Notes: a model not told the origin generated them from the sequence alone. A stretch of DNA of 64,000 nt from Synechococcus sp. CC9605 (GCF_000012625.1 NC_007516.1:1674001-1738000), one strand, 5' to 3'. Numbered from the stretch's first letter, positions 36,132 through 44,236 are shown. Numbers and translations are program-made.

Positions 36132-36582
36132 ACTGACAGATCAGTGTGCCCGGAACCACCGCCAGTGGGGCTGGGCCGAAGTTGCTCATTTCCAGCACCT
36201 GCTGACTGTCGATCCCCGGCCCCATGAACGGTGCACTGATGTGCACCATCAGCCCAAGGCGAGCAAAGCGACTCCGGCCCTCAAGCCAACCGCAAAGACC
36301 TGGGCCGAGCCTGATCCGTTCACGGGTGATCCCCAGCACGGTCTCTCCCGGCATGATCAGGATGTGCCCACCCTCGGGGATCTCCAGCTTGTCGGTGCAT
36401 TCGCGGTAGTCGGTGTGATCGCGAACCTCGATCACTTCATGCACCTTACGGAACACCCGAAACGTGAAGCCGAGGGTGAGATCCACCGATGCAGGCCCAA
36501 CATGGTCGGCATGGAAGGGCGTGATCGCGATCAGGCCGTCGTCTACCGCCTGAAGAATGGCCTGACGCCCAAGCACCGCCAT
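36058..36582 (-). CDS. dcd: dCTP deaminase / dUTPase family protein
   Basis: 174 residues. Trimeric dUTPase-fold motifs: ASVDLTLG (motif 1), GWLEGRSRFARLGLMVH (motif 3 variant), GPGIDSQQVLEMSNFGPAPL with the catalytic Glu in VLEMSN. It makes dUTP (or dUMP if bifunctional) from dCTP. Somewhat shorter than typical bacterial Dcd (about 190), and EGRSRFARLG in place of EGRSSLARLG is unusual; a bifunctional DCD-DUT type is possible. Confidence 0.85.
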   Translation of the reverse strand: MAVLGRQAILQAVDDGLIAITPFHADHVGPASVDLTLGFTFRVFRKVHEVIEVRDHTDYRECTDKLEIPEGGHILIMPGETVLGITRERIRLGPGLCGWLEGRSRFARLGLMVHISAPFMGPGIDSQQVLEMSNFGPAPLAVVPGTLICQFIFQRMVGEEHYAGRFAGQTQSSF

Positions 36583-36771
36583 GGGTCGATCCCTTGCTGG
36601 GCCATGAGTATGGACGCCTCAGACGCCGGGGTGCTCAAACAGAACCGTCGACCGTTCTGACTCGCTCAGCTCGGCAGCGTCTTGCCTTTGATGCTGCTCA
36701 AGCGGTGGAGCTTCGGGAAGCCGGAAGGCTCTTTCGAGATCTGCCTTGATGGCACCAAAGGGGTAGGTCAT

Positions 36772-36798
36772 AAAAAAAGAGGACTGCCCACAGCCCCC
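36772..36798 (-). terminator. rho-independent terminator (minus strand)
   Basis: Forward A-run 36772-36778 with GAGGACTG-CCCA-CAGCCCCC (36779-36798): on the minus strand an 8-pair stem (two G-T pairs) followed by seven T. It would end transcripts from the 64-residue gene at 36970-37164, running antisense to the 36-residue gene in between. Confidence 0.65.
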
Positions 36799-36858
36799 TC
36801 GGAACGACTTAACGACGCATCCCTGCGCCTCCGTTACATTAGTAAACAAAGTTTTGTA

Positions 36859-36969
36859 ATGAGTGCCGTGGCCTTCACCACCCAAGACCTGCTCATCGCC
36901 TTCGGCAGCTTCGGCATGGCGCTTTTCGCCTTGAACCTTTACAAATTGACCAAGCCAGCTAACGGTTGA
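36859..36969 (+). CDS. 36-residue membrane protein
   Basis: MSAVAFTTQDLLIAFGSFGM then ALFALNLYKLTKPANG. One membrane helix with a short basic end. The stop is flush against the end of the convergent 64-residue gene. No known family. Confidence 0.5.
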   Translation: MSAVAFTTQDLLIAFGSFGMALFALNLYKLTKPANG

Positions 36970-37164
36970 TTAAATCGGACACTTGAAAACCCTGAGCTGG
37001 CGCCCTTGATCGGTTTGAACGTGCCCTGACTGAACGCAACCCAGCTCCGCTGGCGGCAGCCGCGAACCGATATGGGTCGTGAAGAGCTCAGAACTTTTGA
37101 CCCCAGACGCCAACACCAGCGCAAAAGTCGCGAGCGAGAGAAGAGCCATGAGAAGCACTCGCAT
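36970..37164 (-). CDS. small secreted hypothetical protein
   Basis: 64 residues from ATG 37164 with a signal peptide (MRVLLMALLSLATFALVLA). The mature part carries two Cys (ELGCVQSGHV and FKCPI), so a disulfide is possible. It ends adjacent to the 36-residue gene and has a terminator about 170 bp farther on. Confidence 0.5.
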   Translation of the reverse strand: MRVLLMALLSLATFALVLASGVKSSELFTTHIGSRLPPAELGCVQSGHVQTDQGRQLRVFKCPI

Positions 37165-37276
37165 CTGCAGGCAAAACAAGGAATTCCAGTCTGCTCGGGT
37201 GAGCCCATCGGTGGTGGACCTCGGAGCAGGCTCGAAGCAGGAACGCCTTCTTAGGCTTGCCTGAGAGGGCTAGCCA

Positions 37277-37720
37277 ATGGAAAACAGCAAAGAGCCGGTT
37301 GGTCATCTCAGCGCGATCATCGGGATTGGCCTCTTGCTGATTGGCCTCGTTGTCTTTGGAGTGGTCCAACAGAAGGCCTGGAGCCATCAAGCGGAACTCA
37401 CCCAAAGATTTGAAGCATGCATGGAGAGCGCTCCCTTCAAACAGGCTCTAAAGGTGCCGAGGCCAGAAGCAGTGCTCACAGACGAGCAACTGCAGGCCCA
37501 CTTTGACGCCTTTGATCAGTTGCTCAAAGAAACAGGTTTACCGCCCATCTGGAATGGCAAAACCTTGGTGCCCTGGAAGGACTACCACAAAAACTCGATT
37601 GAATTCGCAAGCCAATGCCATGGCCAGCTGGGCATCGATCAGCCTCAACGTCAACTGAAGGGCACTTACGCCAAACCCGTCTGGGATCCGAACTCTTCCA
37701 CCTGGCGGCAGGCTGATTGA
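37277..37720 (+). CDS. membrane-anchored hypothetical protein
   Basis: 147 residues: one N-terminal helix (LSAIIGIGLLLIGLVVFGVV), then an exported, soluble region with two Cys (EACMESAPF and QCHGQLG). Its stop overlaps the next ATG by 1 bp, so the two are coupled. Function unknown. Confidence 0.6.
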   Translation: MENSKEPVGHLSAIIGIGLLLIGLVVFGVVQQKAWSHQAELTQRFEACMESAPFKQALKVPRPEAVLTDEQLQAHFDAFDQLLKETGLPPIWNGKTLVPWKDYHKNSIEFASQCHGQLGIDQPQRQLKGTYAKPVWDPNSSTWRQAD

Positions 37721-38118
37721 TGAGCACGCGTCGGTTCAAAGGGCTCTACCTGCAAGCCACCGGTGATCCCTGCTGCTTTTCATTTGTGACCTACACACCA
37801 CAAACCAGAGAACAAATGCTGGCTTGTGGGGATCTGGAGCCAAGCGAAGAATATTTCAATCCAGTGATTTTTGATTTTCTGTTGTTCGCCTCAGAGGCTG
37901 CCCTTGGAGCACCGGCCGGCGACTCATTCCCCATCACCTACGACGACATTTCAATCGTCACATCAAGGCAAAGAGGCTCAGGCATTCAGCACGAATATCT
38001 GATCAGGCTCTCAGACCACGACTGGAATGCTGCAAAGCAGCTTGCGGTTGATCAACTCCAAGATGTATTAACGAGTGCGCGATGGAATGGGGCTCGGCTT
38101 ACGGATTCGCGCGATTGA
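37720..38118 (+). CDS. hypothetical protein coupled to the preceding membrane protein
   Basis: 132 residues from ATG 37720 (overlap TGATG with the gene before). Soluble; features FKGLYLQATGDPCCFSFVTY and VIFDFLLFASEAAL. No family recognised. Confidence 0.55.
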   Translation: MSTRRFKGLYLQATGDPCCFSFVTYTPQTREQMLACGDLEPSEEYFNPVIFDFLLFASEAALGAPAGDSFPITYDDISIVTSRQRGSGIQHEYLIRLSDHDWNAAKQLAVDQLQDVLTSARWNGARLTDSRD

Positions 38119-38182
38119 AACAGCATCAAATCGCCAACGGACAGCCGAGTCCTCTAGCTTGCCGGCTGTAGCAGTAATTCCC

Positions 38183-38284
38183 ATGATTCCAGAACCCCAC
38201 GAGCCCTTTGATATCAACCGGAAGGACGACTCGATCTTCCTGCTGGGTTCCATGTTCATTGTGATTTTCCTCTTCCTTCTTTAA
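38183..38284 (+). CDS. 33-residue C-terminally anchored membrane protein
   Basis: MIPEPHEPFDINRKDDS then helix IFLLGSMFIVIFLFLL to the stop. A tail-anchored micro-protein followed by a strong terminator, which supports it being a real gene end. Confidence 0.5.
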   Translation: MIPEPHEPFDINRKDDSIFLLGSMFIVIFLFLL

Positions 38285-38313
38285 AGAGAAAAAGATCATC
38301 CTCAGCCCCAACA

Positions 38314-38348
38314 AAAAAGCACCTGCTCAAACCGAATAGGTGCTTTTT
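38314..38348 (+). terminator. rho-independent terminator, bidirectional
   Basis: AAAAAGCACCT (38314-38324), 13-nt loop, AGGTGCTTTTT (38338-38348). A perfect 11-bp stem with A and T runs on both sides serves the plus-strand 33-residue gene and the convergent minus-strand gene. Confidence 0.9.
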
Positions 38349-38388
38349 GATGTTGGATTACTATCTACAAACAGTTTCCAGGCAAAAT

Positions 38389-38631
38389 TTAGCGGCGCGG
38401 CAGGCTGACTTGATACATCGTGTCATCAACAGGTTTCCATTGCACAAGATGTAGACGGTCGATCTTGTTGTTGTCCAAACAATCCCAGATCGTGGCTCCA
38501 GACAGTGTTGCCATCGACCACACATCGCCCTGACTCTTCATCTGCTTGCGGTTGCGATCTTTCCATTCCGTCCAGTTGATTTTTGGGTAGGAGCCAACCT
38601 GCTCACTCAGAATCACCACCGTGAATTCCAC
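38389..38631 (-). CDS. small hypothetical protein
   Basis: 80 residues from GTG 38631 (VEFTVVILSEQVGSYPK). The open frame extends farther, but the upstream part is antisense-like. Contains WKDRNRKQMKSQGDVWSMA and ends DDTMYQVSLPRR. Family unknown. Confidence 0.5.
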   Translation of the reverse strand: MEFTVVILSEQVGSYPKINWTEWKDRNRKQMKSQGDVWSMATLSGATIWDCLDNNKIDRLHLVQWKPVDDTMYQVSLPRR

Positions 38632-38687
38632 CGAACGCGAACCAAAACCGGCCGGAACTCTAAGTTGTTGAACTGCAATTCCCTGGT

Positions 38688-38885
38688 TCAGGCCACGGGT
38701 TTGCGCCAGATCCGCCACACCTGCCAGCGCGTCACCCCGAGCCAGAGGAACGCCACAGCCGAAAGGATCGGCACGACGATCAGATAACTCCACACCCCCA
38801 GGGCCACCCAGGCGAGCAGAGACGTGATCAAAGCCTTCTGAAAGTTAATGGCTCCGGCGAGACGTTGCTGCAAAAGAGATATCAC
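38688..38885 (-). CDS. small membrane protein
   Basis: 65 residues from GTG 38885 (VISLLQQRLAGAINFQKALI). Two hydrophobic helices (LLAWVALGVWSYLIVV and ILSAVAFLWLGVTRWQVW) and a basic tail. Located between the PPTase gene and the 80-residue gene on the same strand. Confidence 0.5.
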   Translation of the reverse strand: MISLLQQRLAGAINFQKALITSLLAWVALGVWSYLIVVPILSAVAFLWLGVTRWQVWRIWRKPVA

Positions 38886-38913
38886 GCTGTTGCTCGAAGC
38901 TCCATCCCTTCCT

Positions 38914-39483
38914 TTAGCCACGGATGCCCTCAGCGACCGCAACGCTGAACCCCTCCTGGGTCCAAAGACTGAGGGAATAGCGCGAACCATGCAGCCATGC
39001 CGCGGCCCCGTCCGGCGCAATGGCCACGTTGGCGAGTCCACCGCCCAGCCCCAGACCCGCTGCCTTCAACACGGCCTCCTTCGCCGTCCAGGCCTGAATC
39101 AACGTCCAGTGCTGCAGGCAGGCCGTCGCTTCAGCGGAGGAACCAAACATGCGCCGCTTCAGCAGGTCAGACGCCACACGCAACGGCCGGTCCAGGGCTT
39201 CAACATCAATGCCAATCGGATCCGGTCCCACCACCCCGATGCTGAAGGATCCGGTGTTGGAAATGCTGTGGTGCAGCGGGGAATCGCGCAGCTGCGGCTT
39301 GCCGTAGATCGTGCGGCCGATGTCGTCCGCAGAAACCAGCTGGCCTGCATCAGCGAACAGCCGGCAGGTGAGGCTGTCGCTCAAGGCCCGCTGTTCAGCG
39401 CGCGTCGGGGGCTGAGCGAGATGGGCCACCAACACCCGACGTTGGGTGCTGGGGATCGACCACCAGGACCAAACGGCGTCCAA
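38914..39483 (-). CDS. 4'-phosphopantetheinyl transferase
   Basis: 189 residues. Sfp/HetI-type: IGIDVEALDRP (Mg2+ ligands D and E) and WTAKEAVLKAAGLGLGGGL (catalytic Glu/Lys) are present; GKPQLRDSPLHHSISNTG precedes them. It loads the phosphopantetheine arm onto carrier proteins, at least AcpP of fatty-acid synthesis. It starts 3 bp from the next gene on the same strand. Confidence 0.9.
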   Translation of the reverse strand: MDAVWSWWSIPSTQRRVLVAHLAQPPTRAEQRALSDSLTCRLFADAGQLVSADDIGRTIYGKPQLRDSPLHHSISNTGSFSIGVVGPDPIGIDVEALDRPLRVASDLLKRRMFGSSAEATACLQHWTLIQAWTAKEAVLKAAGLGLGGGLANVAIAPDGAAAWLHGSRYSLSLWTQEGFSVAVAEGIRG

Positions 39484-39486
39484 AGC

Positions 39487-40941
39487 TCAATTCCGGTCAG
39501 CCGGGAGGGGCACCGGCGGCAGGGGCGGCAAATCAGGCGGCGACGTCACGGGTGGAGCTGGCTCATCCAGAAGAACCTCGGCGGGATTGAGCATCGGCTG
39601 ATCGAGCACGATCGGCGGCGGCAGATCGGGGGGCAACGGCACAAATGGCTGCGGCTCTGTCCAGCTGGTGTCTGAGCTGCTATCTGAGCTGTCATCGGGA
39701 TTGGGTTCAGACGGCTCCAGCTGCCGGATCACGGCCGGCTGCTCACGCAGCACCAAAGGATCCGCCGTGATCGGGGGTTCCCTGAGGGGTGCACGATCCA
39801 GATCAACGCCGGAGTCGTCGGCATCCGCAGGCGAGCCCGGCTTGGTGAGGTTGGAGGGCCCCCAGATCATCCGGGCCAGGGGTTCAACGCCCTGTTCCAT
39901 CACCCGGTTCAAGCCAGCCAGTCCGCGATCGGCGAGGTGATTGCCGAAGGACGACACACATTCGATGGGGCTATCGCAGCCCTCATCCATCACCAGCCTG
40001 GGCGTCAGACCCGCGATCAAATTGCCCTGCAGCGGAATCTGGCGTGGGCTCAACCGCAGCAGATAGGGCACATGCACAAAGCTGGTGGCGCCACCGCTGA
40101 TCCAGTTGGCATCTTCTTCGGTGAAGCCCTTCACCCCAGGGATGATCAAACGACTCTTCGAGGCATGGTCGGGCATATAGGCCGCCAGATAGCCCCGGCG
40201 ACGGGCGAGGTCTTTGCTCTGCTCCAGGGTCAGGCCATCGCGGCTCATCAGCACTTCCATGTAGCCGTCCTGACGCAGGCCCATCACCATGCGGATCCGC
40301 GGCAGGTAGTAGCGGATCCGCTGGCCCATGCTGATGCTGTAGGCCCCCTTGTAGCTCTCCGGCGGCGCCTCGATGTCGTTGTAGAGGCTGTGCAAGCCGC
40401 CAATGAAGGTGTCGTAGATGCGGCTGCGCTCATCGGTCAGCTCCCCGTAGCCGAAATCAATGCTGCCGTTGTGGCGGATGCCGACGAAAGCCCGCTGGCG
40501 TGAAGCGGAGCGGTTCCGCCCGCGCCAGACCTGATTGCCGAATTTCAGATCCCCCAGGGGGACTGTGATCTCGCGGCCGTCGTCGTCCACATGGCGCTCG
40601 TACATCGGGCCCGACACGTAGGCCAGGGCAGCGCTGTCCTGGTATGCGTCCTGTTCGCGATCCCAACCCTCCAGCAGCCCGAAGCGCACCCGCCGTGGAT
40701 CGAGATCCAACGCGTACACCTCATCGTCGGGGATGTAGCGGAACGGCTTGGCATCCCGGCCACGCTGCTGGGCCGAACGGACAGCTTGATCCTCAAAATT
40801 GGAGCGCTCGGGAGCCACAGGCGCCAAAGCGATCAAGCCGCCGAACACCACAAACGGCATGGCCAGCAAGAGCCAGCGCTTGCGCAGATGGATCCTGCGC
40901 TTGAGGCGGGGTCTGGGTAGCGGCGCAGCAGGCTGAGTCAC
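39487..40941 (-). CDS. membrane-anchored hypothetical protein with proline-rich tail
   Basis: 484 residues from GTG 40941, whose start overlaps the pdeM stop (GTGA). Basic N-terminus and one helix (WLLLAMPFVVFGGLIALAPV), then a large exported region (for example FGLLEGWDREQDAYQDSAAL; IDFGYGELTDERSRIYDTF), then a long Pro/Asp-rich C-terminus. The folded part vaguely resembles phosphodiester-glycosidase-like repeats, but I cannot assign it. Confidence 0.6.
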   Translation of the reverse strand: MTQPAAPLPRPRLKRRIHLRKRWLLLAMPFVVFGGLIALAPVAPERSNFEDQAVRSAQQRGRDAKPFRYIPDDEVYALDLDPRRVRFGLLEGWDREQDAYQDSAALAYVSGPMYERHVDDDGREITVPLGDLKFGNQVWRGRNRSASRQRAFVGIRHNGSIDFGYGELTDERSRIYDTFIGGLHSLYNDIEAPPESYKGAYSISMGQRIRYYLPRIRMVMGLRQDGYMEVLMSRDGLTLEQSKDLARRRGYLAAYMPDHASKSRLIIPGVKGFTEEDANWISGGATSFVHVPYLLRLSPRQIPLQGNLIAGLTPRLVMDEGCDSPIECVSSFGNHLADRGLAGLNRVMEQGVEPLARMIWGPSNLTKPGSPADADDSGVDLDRAPLREPPITADPLVLREQPAVIRQLEPSEPNPDDSSDSSSDTSWTEPQPFVPLPPDLPPPIVLDQPMLNPAEVLLDEPAPPVTSPPDLPPLPPVPLPADRN

Positions 40942-41612
40942 GCGATCCTTCGCTCTCGGTTGTTGGGGGTTGGATCGAACCAAGGAACGATGGAGCCTTC
41001 GGCCACCAGCCATTGCTGGTAACGCTCGCCGCAGTCATGGCCTCCCGTCAACTGCCCGAAGGAAGGAATCACCAAACGCGGCCCATCCGGATCAAAGGCG
41101 AAACAGGGCAAACGCAACTGATCGGAACGGCTGCGAATCCGGGTGGTGGGGTGCAGGTGACCGCACACGTTCAACAACCCCGGCTCCGGCAACCGTTCGG
41201 GCATGTGGCTCAACCAGAGATTGCCCAACCGCTGAGAAGGCTGCTGGGGCAATCCTTCAATCCAGCTGTCCTGATCATGGTTGCCACCGATCAGCACCAC
41301 CGGGCAACCACAGAGATCGGGCAACGCCAGCAGGGTCTCGCGCAGGGCAGCGGTGATGCCGATTCGGGCATGCACGAGATCACCCAGCACAAACAAGCTC
41401 TGAGGAGACCAGGCATGGCAGAGCTCCAGCAGCGGATTCAGAGTTCCTTGATCCCCATCGCTGGGCATGGGGATGCCATGGGCCTGGAACGCCTCGGCCT
41501 TGCCGAGATGCAGATCGGCAACAAACAGTTCGCGCCCCTCAGCCCGCCACAGGGCCCGCTGGGGCAGGAACGTGAGTGGGCTTTCGCCCCAGGACCACTC
41601 CAATGCGGTCAT
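40938..41612 (-). CDS. PdeM-like metallophosphoesterase
   Basis: 224 residues. Calcineurin-like motifs in order: ELFVADLHLGKAEAFQAHG (D-x-H), LFVLGDLVHA (GD), LIGGNHDQDS (GNHD), CGHLHPTTRIR (GH-H). The pattern is that of PdeM, the phosphoesterase often associated with a DNA ligase in DNA-damage gene sets; no ligase is present here. The gene behind it begins within its stop codon. Confidence 0.85.
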   Translation of the reverse strand: MTALEWSWGESPLTFLPQRALWRAEGRELFVADLHLGKAEAFQAHGIPMPSDGDQGTLNPLLELCHAWSPQSLFVLGDLVHARIGITAALRETLLALPDLCGCPVVLIGGNHDQDSWIEGLPQQPSQRLGNLWLSHMPERLPEPGLLNVCGHLHPTTRIRSRSDQLRLPCFAFDPDGPRLVIPSFGQLTGGHDCGERYQQWLVAEGSIVPWFDPTPNNRERRIA

Positions 41613-41653
41613 GAACGGTGCAGATCGCAGATCTGTAGCGCTGGCTGCATTGG

Positions 41654-41881
41654 ATGGCTGACGTCGTGCCGCAAGCTTTGTGGGCCTCCAGAAGACTCAT
41701 TGTGGCGCGAAGCAAGGGTCCACACCAGCTCGCGAGTTCAACCCTGCGCACGCTCGAACAACGGTTGAGCCTGCTGGAAGAGGAAGGCCGTTTCGAATGT
41801 GCCTACGCCCTAAGGATGGAAGTGGCCGACTGGCTGCTCGGGGCCAAGGATGCCAACCTGAGCGCACCATCGTTGACCTGA
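41654..41881 (+). CDS. small hypothetical protein
   Basis: 75 residues at most; the credible part is HQLASSTLRTLEQRLSLLEE followed by CAYALRMEVADWLLG, an amphipathic helical pair. Start uncertain. The gene is divergent from pdeM. Confidence 0.45.
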   Translation: MADVVPQALWASRRLIVARSKGPHQLASSTLRTLEQRLSLLEEEGRFECAYALRMEVADWLLGAKDANLSAPSLT

Positions 41882-41888
41882 GCCTTCC

Positions 41889-41969
41889 ATGACCATTGCC
41901 CTGCTGATCGCGCTGGCGGGTTCCCTGGCGGCGATGGCCGTGATCGTGCGTCGTCTGGAACAGCGCTGA
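41889..41969 (+). CDS. 26-residue membrane peptide
   Basis: MTIALLIALAGSLAAMAVIV then RRLEQR and stop. A single helix with a basic tail, in the manner of the smallest photosystem or cytochrome b6f subunits, but not identified. Lies 7 bp behind the small gene at 41654-41881. Confidence 0.45.
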   Translation: MTIALLIALAGSLAAMAVIVRRLEQR

Positions 41970-41992
41970 TGTGAAGGGTCCGGCGCTGGTCC

Positions 41993-43040
41993 GTGGCCCT
42001 GGCGCTCGCCTGCTTCGGCAGCGCACTACCCCTGCAGGCCAATGAGCTCAGGGTGGGCATCAGCGGCTCCGCCCCGTTCGTGATTCAGGACGGCGACTCC
42101 ACCAGCGGCATCAGCCTCGACATATGGCGGCGCGTCGCCGAAGACAACAACTACAGCTACGAACTGATTCCGCAGCCATCCCCCAAGGCCGGGATTGAAG
42201 CGGTGGATGAAGGTGAGATCGACGTGCTGGTGGGGCCAATCAGCATCACCTCCGGTCGATTGGCCATGCCGGCGTTGATTTCACCCAGCCCTACTACCTG
42301 GGCAAGTCGGGGGTGTTGCTGCCGATGCGCCTGCCGTCGATCATTAGCCGCGTCCAGGTGTTCTTCGGCTGGGCAGTGATCTCCTCGGTGCTGGTGCTGA
42401 TTAGCGTTCTGCTGCTGGTGGGCAGCCTGATCTGGCTGGCGGAACGGAACCGCAACAGTGAGCAGTTTCCGCGGGACTGGCTACCGGGCATCAGCAGCGG
42501 CATGTGGTTTGCCCTGGTGACCTTGACCACGGTGGGCTACGGCGACAAGGCCCCGATCACACGAACCGGCCGAAGCATCACCGGCGCCTGGATGGTGATC
42601 TCTCTGATCGAGGTGTCGTCCCTCACCGCCAGCCTCGCCTCGGCGTTCACCCTGTTCCTCTCCGATGCCACCGAATCGGCCATCAGCGCTCCTGAACAAC
42701 TCAACGGCCGTCGGGTTGCAGTGGTGAAGGGCACCAGTGGCATGGAGCTGGCCCAACGCGGTGACATGCGGATCGTCAGCGCCACCAACCTCAGGAGTGC
42801 CGTTCAACTGTTGTTGGAGCAGCAGGCCGATGCCTTGATCTTCGATCGACCCGCCATTCGCTACCACCTCAAAAACAACCCCGACCTCGCCTACGCCTCG
42901 CCCCCTTCACCCTGTCGGAGGAGACCTACGGCTTCGTAATCAAACCGGACAGCCCCCTGCGCACGCCCATGGACGTCTCCATCCTCAAATTGCAACGGCA
43001 GGGGAAGGTTGCAACCATTGCCAACCGGCTGCTGGATTGA
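41993..43040 (+). pseudogene. GluR0-like ligand-gated K+ channel with two frameshifts
   Basis: Three consecutive reading frames form one protein. Frame 1 (to about 42270): signal peptide VALALACFGSALPLQA and the first ligand lobe (LRVGISGSAPFVIQD, DEGEIDVLVGPISITSGRLA). Frame 2 (to about 42900): VDFTQPYYLGKSG, a membrane helix, pore loop TLTTVGYGDKAP (K+ filter TVGYGD), second membrane helix, then the second ligand lobe (RVAVVKGTSGMEL). Frame 3: FTLSEETYGFVIKPDSPL to the stop at 43040. Adding one base near 42270 and one near 42900 restores the whole. The layout of substrate-binding lobes split by a pore is that of the Synechocystis GluR0 class. Confidence 0.85.
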
Positions 43041-43058
43041 GGCCAAGCCGCAGCCGAG

Positions 43059-43295
43059 TCAGCCCAGAGGGCGATGGCGACGCAGGGCCTCTTCCAGCAG
43101 ATAGGCAGCCAGATTGCCGCAACTGCGCCCTTCAGCGAGGGCATGACGCTTGAGGTCATGCATCACCCCGCGGGGCAGGGTGACGTTGATGCGCTCGGAG
43201 CCGGCGGCGTCCGCCACCGCAGCCGTGCTGGGAGCCGCGCCCTGGCCCTCGATCCGCTGCTGCAACTCCTGAACCAGATCCTGAAGGAGAGACAC
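43059..43295 (-). CDS. ribbon-helix-helix (CopG/Arc-type) regulator
   Basis: 78 residues from GTG 43295. The C-terminal RHH fold is clear: ERINVTLPRGVMHDLKRHA then GRSCGNLAAYLLEEALRRH. The N-terminal helix (LLQDLVQELQQRIEGQG) is probably for oligomerisation. It could be an antitoxin-type or autoregulatory repressor; no toxin gene adjoins it. The start codon lies inside the first of three palindromes in the divergent promoter region, consistent with autorepression. Confidence 0.8.
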   Translation of the reverse strand: MSLLQDLVQELQQRIEGQGAAPSTAAVADAAGSERINVTLPRGVMHDLKRHALAEGRSCGNLAAYLLEEALRRHRPLG

Positions 43296-43361
43296 GATTT
43301 CGTGAAAATATGCTCACAATTCGTTAACGATATCGTGCTAGACAAGATTGCGTAATCTTGG
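43293..43361. promoter_or_regulatory. cluster of palindromes, putative RHH operator, shared divergent promoter
   Basis: Repeated half-sites TCGT/ACGA with 2-bp centres: ACGATTTCGT (within CACGATTTCGTG, 43293-43304), TCGTTAACGA (43322-43331) and ACGATATCGT (43328-43337), the last two overlapping. A fourth inverted repeat CAAGATT-GCGT-AATCTTG occupies 43344-43361. All lie between the RHH gene and the PPC-glutaredoxin gene. Confidence 0.75.
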
Positions 43362-43380
43362 ACACACTTTTTGAGGCGCC

Positions 43381-43989
43381 ATGCAACCCCTGCCGCTGAA
43401 GCTTGCTCCCGGCAGTGATCTGCGCCTCAGCCTCGAAGAACTGGCCGAGCGGGATGGCATCAGCGGCTTTGTTCTCGGCGTGGTCGGCAACCTGACCAAG
43501 GCGTCCTTTCAATGCCCCGGCCAGGCGGAGCCCACTGTGCTGGAGGGAGACCTTGAGGTAATCACCCTCAATGGAACCTTTTCCCCCGAGGGCGTTCACC
43601 TGCACCTGAGCCTCTCGGACGGGGCCTGTCAGGTGTGGGGAGGCCATCTGGAGCCTGGCACGATCGTGCAGAAGGGCGTCGACCTCCTGATTGGCGTGCT
43701 GGAGCAACGCGAAGGCCACCCCACGCGTCAGACCGCAGCAGCAGCGCCAAGGATCGAGATCGCCGTGCTGCCGGGATGCCCCTGGTGCAGCCGCGCCCTG
43801 CGCATCCTGAGAACCCTGGATCTGCCCCACACCGTCACCACCGTCAACGACGACGCAGCCTTCCAGGCCGTGCAGCAGCGCAGTGGAATGACCACCTTCC
43901 CCCAGGTGTTCATCGACGGATCGGTGATTGGTGGCTACGACGATCTCGCCGCCATGCAAGCCGCCGGTGAACTCGACGCCCTCCGCTGA
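43381..43989 (+). CDS. PPC (DUF296) domain fused to glutaredoxin
   Basis: 202 residues. Residues about 1-110 form a PPC/DUF296 domain (PLKLAPGSDLRLSLEELAER, GVHLHLSLSD, then GGHLEPGTIV), known from plant AT-hook proteins and stand-alone in bacteria, usually with zinc-binding His residues (here HLHLSLS and GGHL). Residues about 120-202 form a glutaredoxin: VLPGCPWCSRALRILRTL (CPWC), TTFPQVFIDGSVIGGYDDL. Domain order implies redox coupling of an unknown PPC function. GAGG precedes the ATG. It is the first gene of a likely operon with the two after it. Confidence 0.88.
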   Translation: MQPLPLKLAPGSDLRLSLEELAERDGISGFVLGVVGNLTKASFQCPGQAEPTVLEGDLEVITLNGTFSPEGVHLHLSLSDGACQVWGGHLEPGTIVQKGVDLLIGVLEQREGHPTRQTAAAAPRIEIAVLPGCPWCSRALRILRTLDLPHTVTTVNDDAAFQAVQQRSGMTTFPQVFIDGSVIGGYDDLAAMQAAGELDALR

Positions 43990-44236
43990 TCAGCCGGAGC
44001 TGAAGCCTCAGGAACAGCCACTCTCGGAACAGCCACCGTTCTGGTCGCTGAAACCCTGGTGGTGCCAGCCCTGGTCGATCGTCTCCACGGGAGTGCTGTT
44101 CGTCGGCGGGTCCTGGGCAGTGCTGCATTGCCTCTGGATCAGCCTTCCGCTGGCCCTGGGTGTGCTGGCCTGGTGGCTGCTGTTTCTGGTGCTCGTCCCC
44201 GCCGCCTACCGCTCGGCAGCGGAGGCGAACCAATGA
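43967..44236 (+). CDS. small membrane protein (possibly DUF6737)
   Basis: About 89 residues from GTG 43967, which overlaps the preceding gene by 23 bp. No later start codon exists in this frame before the conserved part SLKPWWCQPWSIVSTGVLF. Two membrane helices follow (VLFVGGSWAVLHCLWI and LALGVLAWWLLFLVLVPAAY). The KPWWCQPWS motif is shared with a cyanobacterial/plastid family that I think is DUF6737. Function unknown. Confidence 0.65.
   Translation: MNSTPSADQPELKPQEQPLSEQPPFWSLKPWWCQPWSIVSTGVLFVGGSWAVLHCLWISLPLALGVLAWWLLFLVLVPAAYRSAAEANQ

Noticed and set aside
36619-36771. 50-codon minus-strand frame MTYPFGAIKADLERAF...
   Set aside because: Starts inside or just after a terminator structure with no ribosome-binding site; composition ambiguous.
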